NCBI GenBank assembly: GCA_013397845.1 | Contig: VZTG01008545.1 | Coordinates: 1,457,907-1,521,906 of the forward strand | DNA from: Melanocharis versteri | Taxonomy: Eukaryota; Chordata; Aves; Passeriformes; Melanocharitidae | Direction: 5' to 3' | DNA: 64,000 bases | Shown: positions 1-12,760 of the stretch, in pieces | Position numbering within the stretch: position 1 is the first letter of the stretch | Layout of the letters: each line of letters opens with the position of its first letter | Made by a program: the position numbers and the translations under genes | The notes under the pieces: generated by a model | What the model saw: the letters and a program-made list of their open reading frames with translations, nothing else | Told to the model about the DNA's origin: nothing | The model's database searches: none

Positions 1-1185
<1,185 letters not shown>

Positions 1186-1480
1186 CGGACTTGACACAAA
1201 CCACCTCCGACAAAGCACCGCCGACAAAGCAAAGCAGAAGCAAAGCGACGTTTAACGGAAAAGAAAAAAAAAATTAAACCCNAGAGGGGAGGAAAAAAAT
1301 AACCAAATCGCAGAGTAGAATCTGCGGGGGGAAAAATGGTTAAAATATTAGGTATGAAACTATTAAAATAATAATGACAAGGGTCAACCACTCATATAGG
1401 GTTATATTTATATCTACCGTTGCATTGTGCCGGATCATTGTCCTTGGCCGTTGAATAAACTGTTTTTAAAATGCATGATT
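1186..1480 (+). other. PITX1: PITX1 3' UTR (proximal form)
   Basis: This is the sequence from the TGA to the likely cleavage zone. It is A-rich, with one unknown base at 1282. It ends with a canonical AATAAA at 1454-1459, followed 20-45 bases later by a T/G-rich stretch at about 1483-1500, as expected for a cleavage/polyadenylation site. The exact cleavage point is inferred. Confidence 0.75.
1454..1459 (+). terminator. PITX1: Poly(A) signal AATAAA of PITX1
   Basis: Canonical hexamer about 270 bases after the stop codon, followed by a T-rich downstream element. A second AATAAA at 2281-2286, after a run of T, could serve a longer 3' UTR. Confidence 0.75.
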
Positions 1481-2340
1481 CTTGATGTTTTTTCTTTAGT
1501 TGGAAGCTATAATCCAGTCATTCCTGATACTAAGCAGCTCAAGGATCCTACCTCTTCATCCTTTCCAAAAGACTGCAGTATCCCCGGCTGTGAGAGAGCA
1601 CAGAAACCCTTCAGCAATGCGAAAACTGTTCATCTTTTTCCCTATCCAAAGTCTTATCCTGATAATGAAATTATCATTCACCTTTATTTAAATGCAGGGG
1701 GTGTTTTTTCTCTTTGAAAAGTAAAACCGAAAACCAACCCCCGTTTATAAAGTCTCGAAAAAAAGACGAAAAACGGTCTGTTATGAAGTGATTTCAGATA
1801 CTGCATCTCTGCTAGAGAAACAGCGAGCCTCGGCGTCCGGAAAGGTTCTTAGCAAAGCTGAAAGCGTTCCTTGCTTTTCTAAATGTGAAGGAAAAACAAG
1901 GAACCAAAAGAATTCTTAAGGTGTTATTATCTTAAGGTGTTATTATGTAAATATAGATACTTTTACAAGTGCTTGTTGGGAAAAAAAAACAACAAACGAA
2001 ACATGGAAATTATAAATATGATTTTTATTAATACTCATACAAAAGGCATATGAAGTTTAATTGCAGGCATATTTGTTGCTTATTTTTGTCGATACTTATT
2101 ACCTGTAGATGACAAAGAGACATAAAATGCACACGGTACTTCTTTCCCAGTGTATTTCACACCTGTGGTAAACGTTACGCTGGATGTTTCAATCATGCTG
2201 TTGTGGATAAGGATGCAGTATATATATTGTTTTATAAGTTATGTTTTGTGATTTTTTTTTTTCAAAATTAAGAGCATGGGAATAAAAAAGAAAACTTAAA
2301 AAAAAAACTAAACAGAAACGAAATCTAGAAATGCCTTTAA
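1481..2340 (+). other. PITX1 downstream flank or extended 3' UTR
   Basis: AT-rich non-coding sequence without repeats I recognise, apart from a 16-base tandem duplication at 1915-1946. It contains a distal AATAAA at 2281-2286. It may be an alternative longer 3' UTR or conserved flank. No open frame here looks like a protein. Confidence 0.4.
1915..1946 (+). repeat. 16-bp tandem duplication
   Basis: The unit CTTAAGGTGTTATTAT occurs twice back to back with no mismatch. Confidence 0.9.
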
Positions 2341-2399
2341 TGTTCTTTTCTGGCTGTGTTTAAGAGAGCGACTAAACAAGAAGAAAAGCAACTTTCTGT

Positions 2400-3560
2400 C
2401 CCCCGCCCCGTGGTGGCATTTTGGGGACATACCCCCCCGGTTCCCGCGGTAGTTGCGCCGTCTCCCCGCGTTCCCCCCGCGTCCCGACAGGGAAGGAGCC
2501 CCGTTCCCTGCCCCCGCTCCCCGGGGCGGCCCTGGCAGTGGAAACCCTCCCCAGGTCTAATTTTATGGCAGACTGTTACCGCTGTTTGCCGGAGCTGGGG
2601 CTCCAGCCCTCCTCGCCGCTGCATTGCTGCATCCCACCAAATCCCAACGCTCCGAGCCGTGGTCGGGTTTTTCCTCCCCAAAGAGTTAATCCCCGCACTC
2701 CGCAGCACCCCCGGTGGGTCGCAGCCCTGGCACTGCTCCTTCTCCCGCAGCCGCTCGTCCCGTTTCTCTAAGGTGCGTTTTTCTCTTGTTTCTCCAAATT
2801 CCCCGACATCCTGAATTTTAAAGTTTGTTCCATTTATTTTTCCTCTCCTTTAAGTTTTTGCAAGAACAAACCCCTCTGATTTCATTACTATTTATTTACT
2901 ATTTGATGACTATTTATTAACTATTGCGATCACTATTAATATTTTGCCCCAAATGCCATAACTGATACAACGAATCAGGGAAATATCCGGAGCCGGCGGC
3001 AGGAATAGCCATCCCGGGGGCTCTTCCCCGGCCCAAACGCGCTGTTTGCGCGGCCGCGGATGACCCCGCTCCCCGAGGATGGCAGTTCTCTGTGCGCTGC
3101 GGGGTCCCCCGTCCGTCCCGGCGCTGGGGGGCTGCGCAAGGGCTTCGTTGCCAGCGCGGGGGCTCAGCAGAGCGGATCCGAGTCTCCCCGGCTACTCCGT
3201 CCCTCACCACAGCCACGAGAGAGTCACCAGAGCAGCACAAGGATTGATCTTCCCCGTTTCCGGGCGGGACGGGATCTGCCAGCCCTCCGCTGGGATTTTA
3301 GCCAGGATTTTAGGTGTTCGTTTTCTCCTGTTCCTGGTAGCGCCGATGGTCCTAAGTCAGAGCAGCGGCGCTCACGTTTTGCCAAACCCTGCCCCAGGTT
3401 TCAGTTGTTGTCGGAGTCCTGAACAACCCACTCCCTCCCGAAACTGTCTGCAGGAAAGAGTTGTGGACCAGGGACACAGCCTTCTGTGCTGGTGTCCCTC
3501 ACCAGTGTCCCCCCGCCCTGTGACTGTACCAGGGAAAGCTGATCTGCTGCTGCTGGGCGA
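2400..3560. promoter_or_regulatory. CpG-rich flank downstream of PITX1
   Basis: Two GC-rich segments (about 2400-2770 and 2980-3330) retain many CpG dinucleotides, in contrast to the AT-rich DNA around them. Developmental homeobox loci often carry several CpG islands, so this may be an unmethylated Polycomb-type island or an unannotated promoter. The overlapping open frames in several reading frames are a by-product of high GC. I see no recognisable protein. Confidence 0.4.
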
Positions 3561-6500
3561 CATTTGGGCATCTTGACACATTTATGGCTCAGGGAAAGGA
3601 AAATTCCAAGGAGACACTGAGCAGAAAGCAGCTCCTTCACCTTCCCTGTGCACTTTTACGGATGCCCCGTTTCCAGCAGCCTTTAGGGCTCCCAAACAAT
3701 GGTTAGAGCTTGAATTATTTGGGGGTTTGGAGTGTTTGAGGCACGGTTTTGGACTGCCTTGCCCAAGCCCATTTTCCTTAGCCATGTGCCTTTGGAGGTG
3801 CCCCGGTGTGTGCCCACGCTGGGGGCAGCCGAGGAGGGCTGTCATTTAATGCTTCATTAGTCCCCAAAATCCCCACGGGGGGGGAGCAGTATAAAATACC
3901 GCTCACCACCACCCTTCTCACTTTGGTTTTTGAACTCCCCTTGCCGGCGTCTGGCTGGTGGGTGTTTCCACACACCGGAGGCGATGGTTTTCCATCCCTC
4001 GCCCTGCACATTCCTCCCGGTGGTTTCCAGTGTGTGAAGCTCGCGTTGGAATTCCTGAAGCTGCATCACTTCGATCTCGCGTGGCTCCATCCCGGTGGGA
4101 CCCTGCCTTCCAGCGGGTGCTGCAGGGAGCCCCCAGACTCCTGACGACTGATTGCAGCCTTTGTCAAGGCAAGCAGATTCTTGGAGCCAGAGAAATACCG
4201 GAATCGAGTTTTCCATTTGTTCTGGGTGTGCTGGCTTACCTATTAGCATTTCCAAAGCAAAGCTGCCTGGGGAGAGCTTTGCTTGGGTTTGCTTGGGAAT
4301 GCTGTATGGTCCTGAGAGCTCCCAGAACAACGCAGGAGCTGCTGCACAGTGGAGGCTTCGGTTGCACCAGCCCAGATGAAGTTCACAAATACTTTATGCC
4401 TCAGACTGCGCAGTCCGTTCAAGATTAAATGTCTTCTAATAAAAAGCTGTGGTCAGTTTAATCCTAAATTGCATACTTCTCTTTATCTGTGGCCTGGAAC
4501 TCAGCAAACTATGCAAAGTCCCATTTAAATTAATGGGATGCTTCAGTACCGATTTTAATGGGGTTTGTATAATAAAAATAACACTTAGAAATGCCCTAAC
4601 ATTTTGCTGCAATCTTGCAACAAAAGTCAGTGGAACTGGGATAATAAAAATACAGGTTTTATATGAAACCTATGAAGGGTTTGTCATTAACTTCAGTGGC
4701 ACAGTTTCAGGCCTTATTATTTTAGCATATGCTTGTATAAGTAAAAATTACTTTATCAATTAAACGAGAATCTCTGACTTTTCTGTTCCAGTCTGGCAAC
4801 TTGTATGTGAAATATTTAGTTTGATATTATCAAAACAGCCAAAATACTCCAACTTATAAACAAGCCCTATAAACAAAGACTATGAACAAACAAAAATACA
4901 AAACTACACATTGTTTTTACTCAGTTTGCCCATCAAACAAAGTTGAGTTGTTACTTCTAAGAAAATACTTCATATCCCTCCTTTAATCTATCCAAGAGAA
5001 CAGTTTTCTGCTCAGCCTCATAGAAAACAGTAAAAACCTCCTTCAAAGTAAAATATATTTTAATTAACAGAGCTGCAAAATAAAATCCACAGCTATGCAG
5101 CAAGCCTCCTCTGCGGCTCACCATTGTGTGAACTGCTTGGGCAAGCTGCTCTTATTAACAAGCTACAGGCTACGCTCTGTTCCAAAATGATTAAGCAGTA
5201 GAGCTGCAGGCAGATTTTCTATCAAAAATGTTTCAATGGCAGCCAGCCTGTTCTTCTGCGGAATGATGGGATTTTTTACAGGAAAAAATAATTTGTTTAT
5301 CCCCAACTCCAATTTCTTTCATGAAGAAAGCATATGCACAAAAATTTTATTTACTAAATAACTTCCCAACAAGTAAAAATTCTCATAGGAAATAAAAGAA
5401 GAAAAATGAAAGAACATATGTATTTGATTTTTTTCCCCCTTCTTCACTCAAGTAATTTCTTGCAGAAAGCCAGGTAACAACGTTCAATCTCTGCTAGAGA
5501 CGAGCAAATTTGCTCACAAATCTTCCCAGGAGATCAGTGGAGCTGAGCGAAGGCTTGTGCCCAGGGGCAAACCCCACCGATGTAAATGAGGAGCCCAGAA
5601 CCAGCTCCTCCCGACACCTCTGCTGATGCAGCCCCACAATCCACGGCAGCCTGCGATCCCTCCCTGGAATAACATGTAAAACAGCACTCGCTCCGGGCTG
5701 CTAATTCAAGTCTTGCAGAGCAGCTTCAGACCTCCACCCTCTCCAAAAAAACCCAGAAAAAAACCTATCTTAAGATGCAAAAAACAAAAATCTGACCTAG
5801 CATGAGCAGGGACAAAGTAGTGGCTGTCCCCCAGAAGCACAAAGTAATTTTTATTACAGGCTTCAAAGTGATACATGCCTGGGTATAGGAGATTAGCAGT
5901 GGGATTTACAAAAGCCCTATGTGAGTAAGGACCAGATTTTAAAAAAAAAATAAATTCAGTGAATCAGTCCTGGTGTGAGATTTTCCTAGAAGTGAGTTAG
6001 GCACCTGGGATTTAGACACTAAGAGTGAGACTTTTAGAGGGATTTAGATGTCTGAAGATACAGCTAAGTACATAGTGGGATCTTTGAAAGCACCCAGTAC
6101 CAGTGTCTACCAGAGGTATCTGCTCTGGCTCCGAGGCTCCTCTAACTGCCTGGGTGAAACTGTGAGAACCCAAATCCCTTCCAAAGGCTGATTCCTGGCA
6201 TTTGGGTGCCCTCAAAAATTCCCAGTCTCCCTCCACTCCCTTCTTTTCTTTTTTCCCAGAAAGTCTAGAAGGAGGGTTCGCTCTTTAAAGAGCTAATTCA
6301 GGAAAGTACTTAAGCACACAAGGAAATTACTCAGTGAAATGCTTCTAGGCATGAGGTGAAGCCCTGATCTCAGGGAGGCCAGCTGGAGATCTGTCACTGG
6401 CTGCAGAGCAGGGAGGCTGTGGTCCATGTGTAACCACGGCACCCTGCTCCTCACACTCTGCTACTAAAGTCAGCAAATTAAAGTTGCTTAAATTTAAGCA

Positions 6501-6949
6501 TAAAGTTAGGCAAGGTGCAGAAAGCGTTTTTGAGACCTGTCCTCTCACCATCCCTGTTTTAAGCCAGATCCCAAATTTAATCTTATGGTCTCACAAAGCA
6601 AGACCCCACTCTTTAAACATTTACAGGGACAAGTTTTGAACATTTGACAGAAAACCTGGAAAGGCAGGTGAGAAGACTGGGGCTCAGCTTGCTTCCCCCT
6701 CCCAGGGTCTGAGGAACACAGGCAGCAGCCTCCCCTCCCTGCTCTGCAGCTTTGGGGAGCATCCCAGAAGTGGGTTCAGAAGTGGAGCCTGGGACTGGAA
6801 TGTCCTGCATAAATCTCTCTCCACCCACCTACAGACCATGAGCTAAACCTCACCAGGCAGGGGCTGGCACCTCTGCTGGTCACATTTGCAGGGGTCATCA
6901 TTTGAAAAAGTCAGAAACTGCCAATCCATGGTCCTGTTTGCTTTCCTGA
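3561..6949. other. Intergenic DNA with degenerate ancient repeats
   Basis: No gene is recognised. The stretch around 4500-4735 contains palindromic phrases such as CCCATTTAAATTAATGGGA, typical of old sauropsid repeat debris. Segments near 5990-6100 and 6294-6320 resemble fragments of the palindromic elements described separately. A non-repetitive AT-rich patch at about 5035-5260 is a possible conserved element. Confidence 0.5.
6294..6320 (+). repeat. Fragment related to the hairpin element at 15861-16009
   Basis: AATTCAGGAAAGTACTTAAG followed by CACACA aligns with the left arm of the palindromic element at 15861 with only a few differences. It is probably a decayed relative of the same ancient family. 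Confidence 0.5.
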
Positions 6950-7484
6950 CCTGGACCCACCTCGTTATTTGTCCTACCCACACACACTACCAAGCTCTGA
7001 CATCACAGACACCTATTCACTCCAAGGCTCCCCCCTGCTGTGTCTACTGACCTGTTTTACATTTCTCCCCCATACACCTCATTCCTCACCTGTCTATCCC
7101 ATACCAATACCTGTCTACCTCAAGTCTACCTGGATATGTGATTTAACCTCTGGTTACATACACCAGTCTGTTCTATATATCTTCATCTATCTGACCTCTG
7201 ATCTGAAAGCATAACTACGAATCCCTTATCTGCACGTACCCTTTGAGGTCTCTGCTATAACTTCTCTAGATGGACATATTTCATTTGTTCATCCCTCCTT
7301 GAATCCACTCATTTAGCCAACCCCGCTCCCCCATTGCCAACAAAACCATATAACTTCAGAATACATAAACCTGACAACCCCAGCTCTGACATACTTACCT
7401 AATTTTCTTTCTTATGGTTTAACCCAGTTTAGTAACAGCTAAATACAAATGTATCACATATTTCTACCCATTCCTCTAAGATGC

Positions 7485-7875
7485 AAGGTTAAGATTAAGT
7501 TAGAGACAGGGTTGAGGCTCATTGCTCAGAGTTAGGGTCAAGGTTTGTTAGAATTGGATAGAGATTGGTTTAGAGCTGGGATATGGTTGGTTCAGCATTT
7601 AGAATTATGTTTGGCTTATGGCTGGGTTTGGGTGAGGCATGGGTTAGGTGTAGGATAGGATTGGTATCAGGGTCAGTGGCAGATCCCAGTTTGTGTTAGG
7701 ATTAGGTAGTGGACGCAGCTTGAGGTGAGATCAGGGGTTTGGGTCAGTGCAGTGTTCAGATACTTTTGGTTTAGATTTGTCTTGATGTTATGTTAGAATA
7801 AGCATTAAGCTAAGAGTTGTGTTTGTGCCAGAATTTAGAATTAGTGTTAGTTTTAGGATTGATTTGAGAGTCACA
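7485..7875 (+). repeat. Degenerate GGTTAG/TTAGGG-like G/T-rich segment
   Basis: Words such as GAGTTAGGGTC, GGGTTAGGTG and GTTAGGATTAGG recur irregularly on the plus strand, so strand composition is reversed relative to both flanks. This resembles variant telomere-type or minisatellite repeats that have diverged. It is not a perfect array. Confidence 0.5.
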
Positions 7876-9727
7876 TGTCAGCCTTGATCATGTAATCTCT
7901 CTATGCTTATTTCTTGTGCAAACAGATCTGTTCTCTTTCTGTCCATCTAATTTTCCTTCCCACACACCCCTGTAGGTGTTCATAGGTGAGTTTCATAACA
8001 CTCGATAATCCATTTTCCCCATGTTTTCTCATTTACCTGACCTCTTAGCCTATTTTGCATACATTCATGTCTCACACATCTAATCTATCTCACATATACT
8101 AATCACTCTCATCCTTTCTTACAGCACTAATGTATTCACCCCCCCTGCTTTTGCCTGTTATGCCCAAGACATCAATGCAACTACTACCACGATTAATGAT
8201 ATTTTTTCAGTTTCTTTTATACATACTCATTAAGGTAGCGCCTGTGACTACTTACCTACCTAATTAATCTGATGCAAATTTCAATTAATCTCTCTGGATT
8301 TCCATAATACATCCCAAACTATGTATTTTCATCTCTCTCCTTGTTCCATCCATATTCATTTCTCTGCTCACTCGTACCCACTCTGATGAGCTTCCTGGTA
8401 CCCACTCATCTGTATGTGCACCCACATCCTTCTTCATCAATCATCCTGTCCAGGATTTACTCTTCCATTAAGCATCCCTCTAATTCGTACCATCAGGCTA
8501 ATTTCTCAACACTCCCAGTTCATGAATACTCCTCTGTCTCCTAATCTACCCAATACCTGGTCCAACCTGTTAGCTCGCTAATTGTTCCAAGCTTGTTTTT
8601 TCAGCATAATCTCTTTATTCTGCAGGAATTTTATATGTAATATTTTTACTCCATGACTATTTTACCTCACTCCTCCTAAAGTGCTTTTTTGCTTTTTCCC
8701 ATATCTACTCCCCTCTCATGTCTGTGCACTTTATCCTTTTTTGTGTGCATTGACCCAATGCTTTCCCCCCTCCCCCATGTCTTGTACATCACCTTTTTCA
8801 CAGTTCTCTGTCTGTGTGTTTGCAGGGAGTCTCGATCACCAGATACCCTCTCTATAGGTGCTACTCATCTACCATTCTATTCACTGCTCATCTATTAACT
8901 CTGCTGTTGTTCTTCTTTTATCTGTTCCTCCCTCTATCTGCATTCCCCATAATCAATGCCCTATTCACCCTATCAGCCCATTTTTATTGCCATATGTTTA
9001 TTCCATTCTTCCAGCTATCTTTCCATCCCTTTACCCAGACAACACATATTCTGTCTGCTGTGGACTTGTCCCTCTCAACCTAATCTCTTTCTCTTTTGGT
9101 CTTTAATTTATTAATTTGTTCTCTACAGGTTTATCTAGCTAATATGGGCTCTGCTGATAATTCAGCCAGTATATACACCCATCTCTTTACCCACCCAGCC
9201 ATCCAATTTCCACTCAGCTGAGCTAGGCTTAGAATATTCACAGAATTTCCAGTGGATCACCTTTTCCTTGTTACGTACATTTTCCTGTGTTAGATATGTT
9301 AGCGCCCCTGCTGCTCATGTCACTTGAATTTATGTAGCCAAACATATCTTCACATACTTAAACATGTCAACAGACACAGACATCAGTTCATGTGTCCATT
9401 TGCTCCCTACGTTCCACTGTTTTCTGCTCTCTCTGTGCTTATCTCCTTGCTACCTATTACAGCTACAGATTTACAATACCTGCTTGCAATAGTCCATATT
9501 TCCATATTTCAATCTATACAGATTACATTTACTCCACTCAGCTTCCCAGCCATCCAGCAATTACCTACCCAGCCCAGCTTTCTTCCTTCCTTATTTATGT
9601 CTTCCACACCCATACAACAAACCAATACCTGATACACAGACACCATTTGCTCATTTTAACATGGCTATCAGGCTTGGGTACGCTGCAGCCCATCCCTTGC
9701 ATTTTTCTCTGTCAAAGTTATTTCTGG

Positions 9728-9809
9728 CCTTCCTTCCTTCCTTCCTTCCTTTCTTCCTTCCTTCCTTCCTTCCTTCCTTCCTTCCTTCCTTCCTTCCTTC
9801 CTTCCTTCC
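9728..9809 (+). repeat. (CCTT)n microsatellite
   Basis: About twenty CCTT units over 82 bases with a single interruption near 9748. It is the purest tandem repeat in the window and is embedded in the pyrimidine-rich block. Confidence 0.97.
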
Positions 9810-12018
9810 GTCTCCCTTACCTAGCTCTACATTTTAAAATATTTCTGTTTTATGGCAAATCCAGGCAGCACCTCTTCTGTCCCCATATTCATCCCCCAGG
9901 TTCACTGTGCAGCCTGTCAGCCCCCTCATTCCCAGCTCCACTACTCAGCCATCCACCCAGCTGCTAGATAAACTTTCTGCTCACCCAGGCAGGGCTCTCT
10001 AACGCAACACTTTCCACTTCTGTTCCTGACATGCATCAAGACCACCCTTACCCCTGGCTAGGCCACCTAGCCCATGTCCCATTCACCTGCTTTCCCTGCA
10101 TCATCACATCTTCTAATAACATATTAATATCAAATTATCCACCCTCTGCACAGACCCTGTATAGGTCTATCTAATTATGCCAATTATTCTAATTCATCCA
10201 TCCCCCATGTACCTGTGTATCTCTACCCATTTAATTATGTATGTTTATCTCATCTGTCCATCAGTTTACACCACAAAATCCAGCAACCAGCACACGGGGC
10301 CATTTGATCTGGGTGCCCAATGCACTCTCCCTCATTAGACAAGAGGTAATTCAGTTCCACATAACTTCAGCAGTCACGCTTTAATCATTCTCAGTGACCC
10401 AGCCTTGTATCAGATTGATGGGCACAGGGGGACAGAAAGCAAGAATGGGTATTGTCTGAGTAGATGCTATGTAATCCCACGTGTCTCAGAGCAGAAATAA
10501 CAATCAGTTGTGAACAAGTAGAAGTTGCTTCTGACATGGTGGGGGGGTTGAGGCCATTATGCCAACAAAAGGAAGAAAAGTGCATACTAGGAGCAGACAA
10601 AATAATCATCTCTGCATCGGTGAAAAGTGTGATTTTCACAGCGTGGGATTTCGTCATCATACTACCAGCAGAAGAGAAGTCATAGCAAAGACTTCCACCT
10701 CAGCTCTCCACTCTTTCTTATAAGTTTTGTTTCCCATTTTTCCTTTGGCACTCAGAATCTTTCCCTGACCAGGTGAATCTAAACCTTCCTGCAGCTGTTA
10801 TGGGGGAGTTTGTGTTCAGTGAAATCAGTGTCCTCTTCTTACTCTTAGACATCTTGTTTTTCCCTGCTCAGATTCCGGGCCCTGACCTGGGTTCACACAA
10901 AAGCCTCATAAGACCAATCTGCATGGCTGAATGGGGGAAAATCTCTGAGTCTGGAAGAGTTCAGACCCAAGAATCTGAATTATCAAGATGCTGAGCTGTA
11001 GGATTTGGTTCTGAATATTTTGCTGTTATTTTATCTATTCTAAATTACTCCCCAAAACCAAAGCAGTATCATTTGCTGCCAAAAATATTTGGGATCAGTG
11101 AACCATCAGGTGGCAACGACTGACAAAGCAAGTTTGGAAGTGCATGGAGTTATGCTTCCAAGTGCCATGGAGGGAGCTGAGCACTGGGATGCCCCAGGAG
11201 GCTTTCCTGAGTCCTTGCAAGCTGCACACGTGGCAGGAACTGGGGGAGTGGAGGGCAGGAGTCGGGAAACTCTTGGAAAAGTGTCATAAATACCTCTTGG
11301 TATTCCCTGAGATAGCAGAGCCCATACATGCACTGCTGGTTGCAATCACCAGCCTCTGTGAGAAATTGTTTGTCTTGGTCTTTGCATTAGGTAAATGCCC
11401 AACCTAAATTCACTGATAAGAGCAGACACCAAAAAAAAGGGGAAAAAAAAAAAAAGAAAAAACAACCCAGAGACAAGGTCTCCTTGGGCCCCCAATCAGC
11501 AACAAAAAAGGCAGCAACCAGACAGCCATTTAGTGAACATCTCAAAGCTATCTACCCGTCTGCTGGAGGGGCTTTAAAGGCATCAGATTTGTGTGTTTGG
11601 CTCAAGCCAAGCGAATTGTAGTCTAAAGCTTTTCCTTGAATTCAAGGCTGTGTTTACTGCAGTCAGGGCGAGAGGAAGGAGGCAACCCCAAAGCCCTCCC
11701 TCCTCCTCTTCCCCCACCCTGCAAGCCCCAGGCTTGAAACTTGATTTTAAAAAAAAAATACAAGATTGAATTTCAGTTTGCAGGATTAGGGAGATGACTT
11801 TTAGGGGCTGCTTGTTGGAAAAAAAGGAAAGCAAAGCAGCTGGGAGGGATTAGGCTGAGCTGGCGTCTGCACTTTCAACTGATTCAATTTTGCTCCACAA
11901 GACATTGTATCTGAGCCTTTCTGGAGACTATTCAAAGCAAATCATTTTCATTTTACCATTTGGTAAGTGATCAGAGTCTATTTTTAGTGTCTTGGAAGCG
12001 TCGGGGGTTTTCTCTCTA

Positions 12019-12070
12019 TCCTTTTCTTTTCTTTTAATTTCTTTTCTTTTGTTTTTCTTTCTCCACTTTC
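12019..12070 (+). repeat. (CTTTT)n-like pyrimidine repeat
   Basis: Imperfect CTTTT/CTTT units in a row on the plus strand. Confidence 0.8.
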
Positions 12071-12705
12071 TTTCACAACTGAATATCTGCATTTGGGGCA
12101 TCAAGAACAGGCATGTTTGGAGGGAATGTTTACCACAACCAACAGCTTAAATTTATTTTATGCCTCAATTCCAGAAGAAAGGGCACCAGAGAGAGAGGCT
12201 GGAGCTGGCAGGGCTGTCAAACCACTCTCTCAGAAAGTCTCCCAGAGCCCAGACTCTGTATCAGTTTGGGTGATTTTTGGGTGATTCCTTATGATTTTGG
12301 CAAATTCCAGCAGCTGCATGTGGGTCCCTGCAGCCTGTGGGGCTGTTAGCAGAGATTGGGGTCCCTGCGCCCAGAAGCTGTTGAGCAGGGGAGGCATGGA
12401 GGGGGGAACACTGAGATACATTCGAGGGTAAAAGCTGATGTTTCTCCAGGTAATCTCCACCTCCCACTCCCCCCCCAAGGTTAATTTAGCAACTCAGAGG
12501 TGTTTCGCAACATCTTTGGTGCCTTGGTTGCACTTTTCTTTAAAAAAACCAGAAATCGGAAAACCTTCTTGAAAAGAAGAAAAGGGAGAAAAAGTCTTAC
12601 CACTTGGGAAGGGGGGAATGCTTTTCCTTCCAGTTTAAATGCATTTTTACACATTTTGTTTTTCCTTTATTTCACTTCACTGTAAACAAAAGAGTTTGAA
12701 GGGTG

Positions 12706-12760
12706 TTCGTTTGTTCGTTCTTTCTTTCTTTCTTTCTTTCTCTCTCTCTCTCTCTCTCTC
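12706..12760 (+). repeat. Compound microsatellite (TTCG/TTTC)n(TC)n
   Basis: TTCG/TTTG units change into TTTC units and then into about ten TC dinucleotides. The whole tract is pyrimidine on the plus strand apart from a few G bases at the left. Confidence 0.95.

Larger units (their letters stand above)
6950..10260 (+). repeat. Strand-asymmetric pyrimidine-rich low-complexity block
   Basis: For about 3.3 kb the plus strand is dominated by C, T and A and is poor in G, with words such as CTATCT, CCATCC and ACCTAC recurring irregularly. The exception is an internal G/T-rich segment at about 7485-7875. It looks like a greatly decayed short tandem repeat. Several longish plus-strand open frames (for example 9392-9967) arise from this composition and are not believed to be genes. 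Confidence 0.6.

Noticed and set aside
9392..9967. 191-residue plus-strand open frame with repeated Pro-Ser-Phe-Leu
   Set aside because: The repeats are the translation of the (CCTT)n microsatellite, and the rest is low-complexity pyrimidine DNA with no domain.
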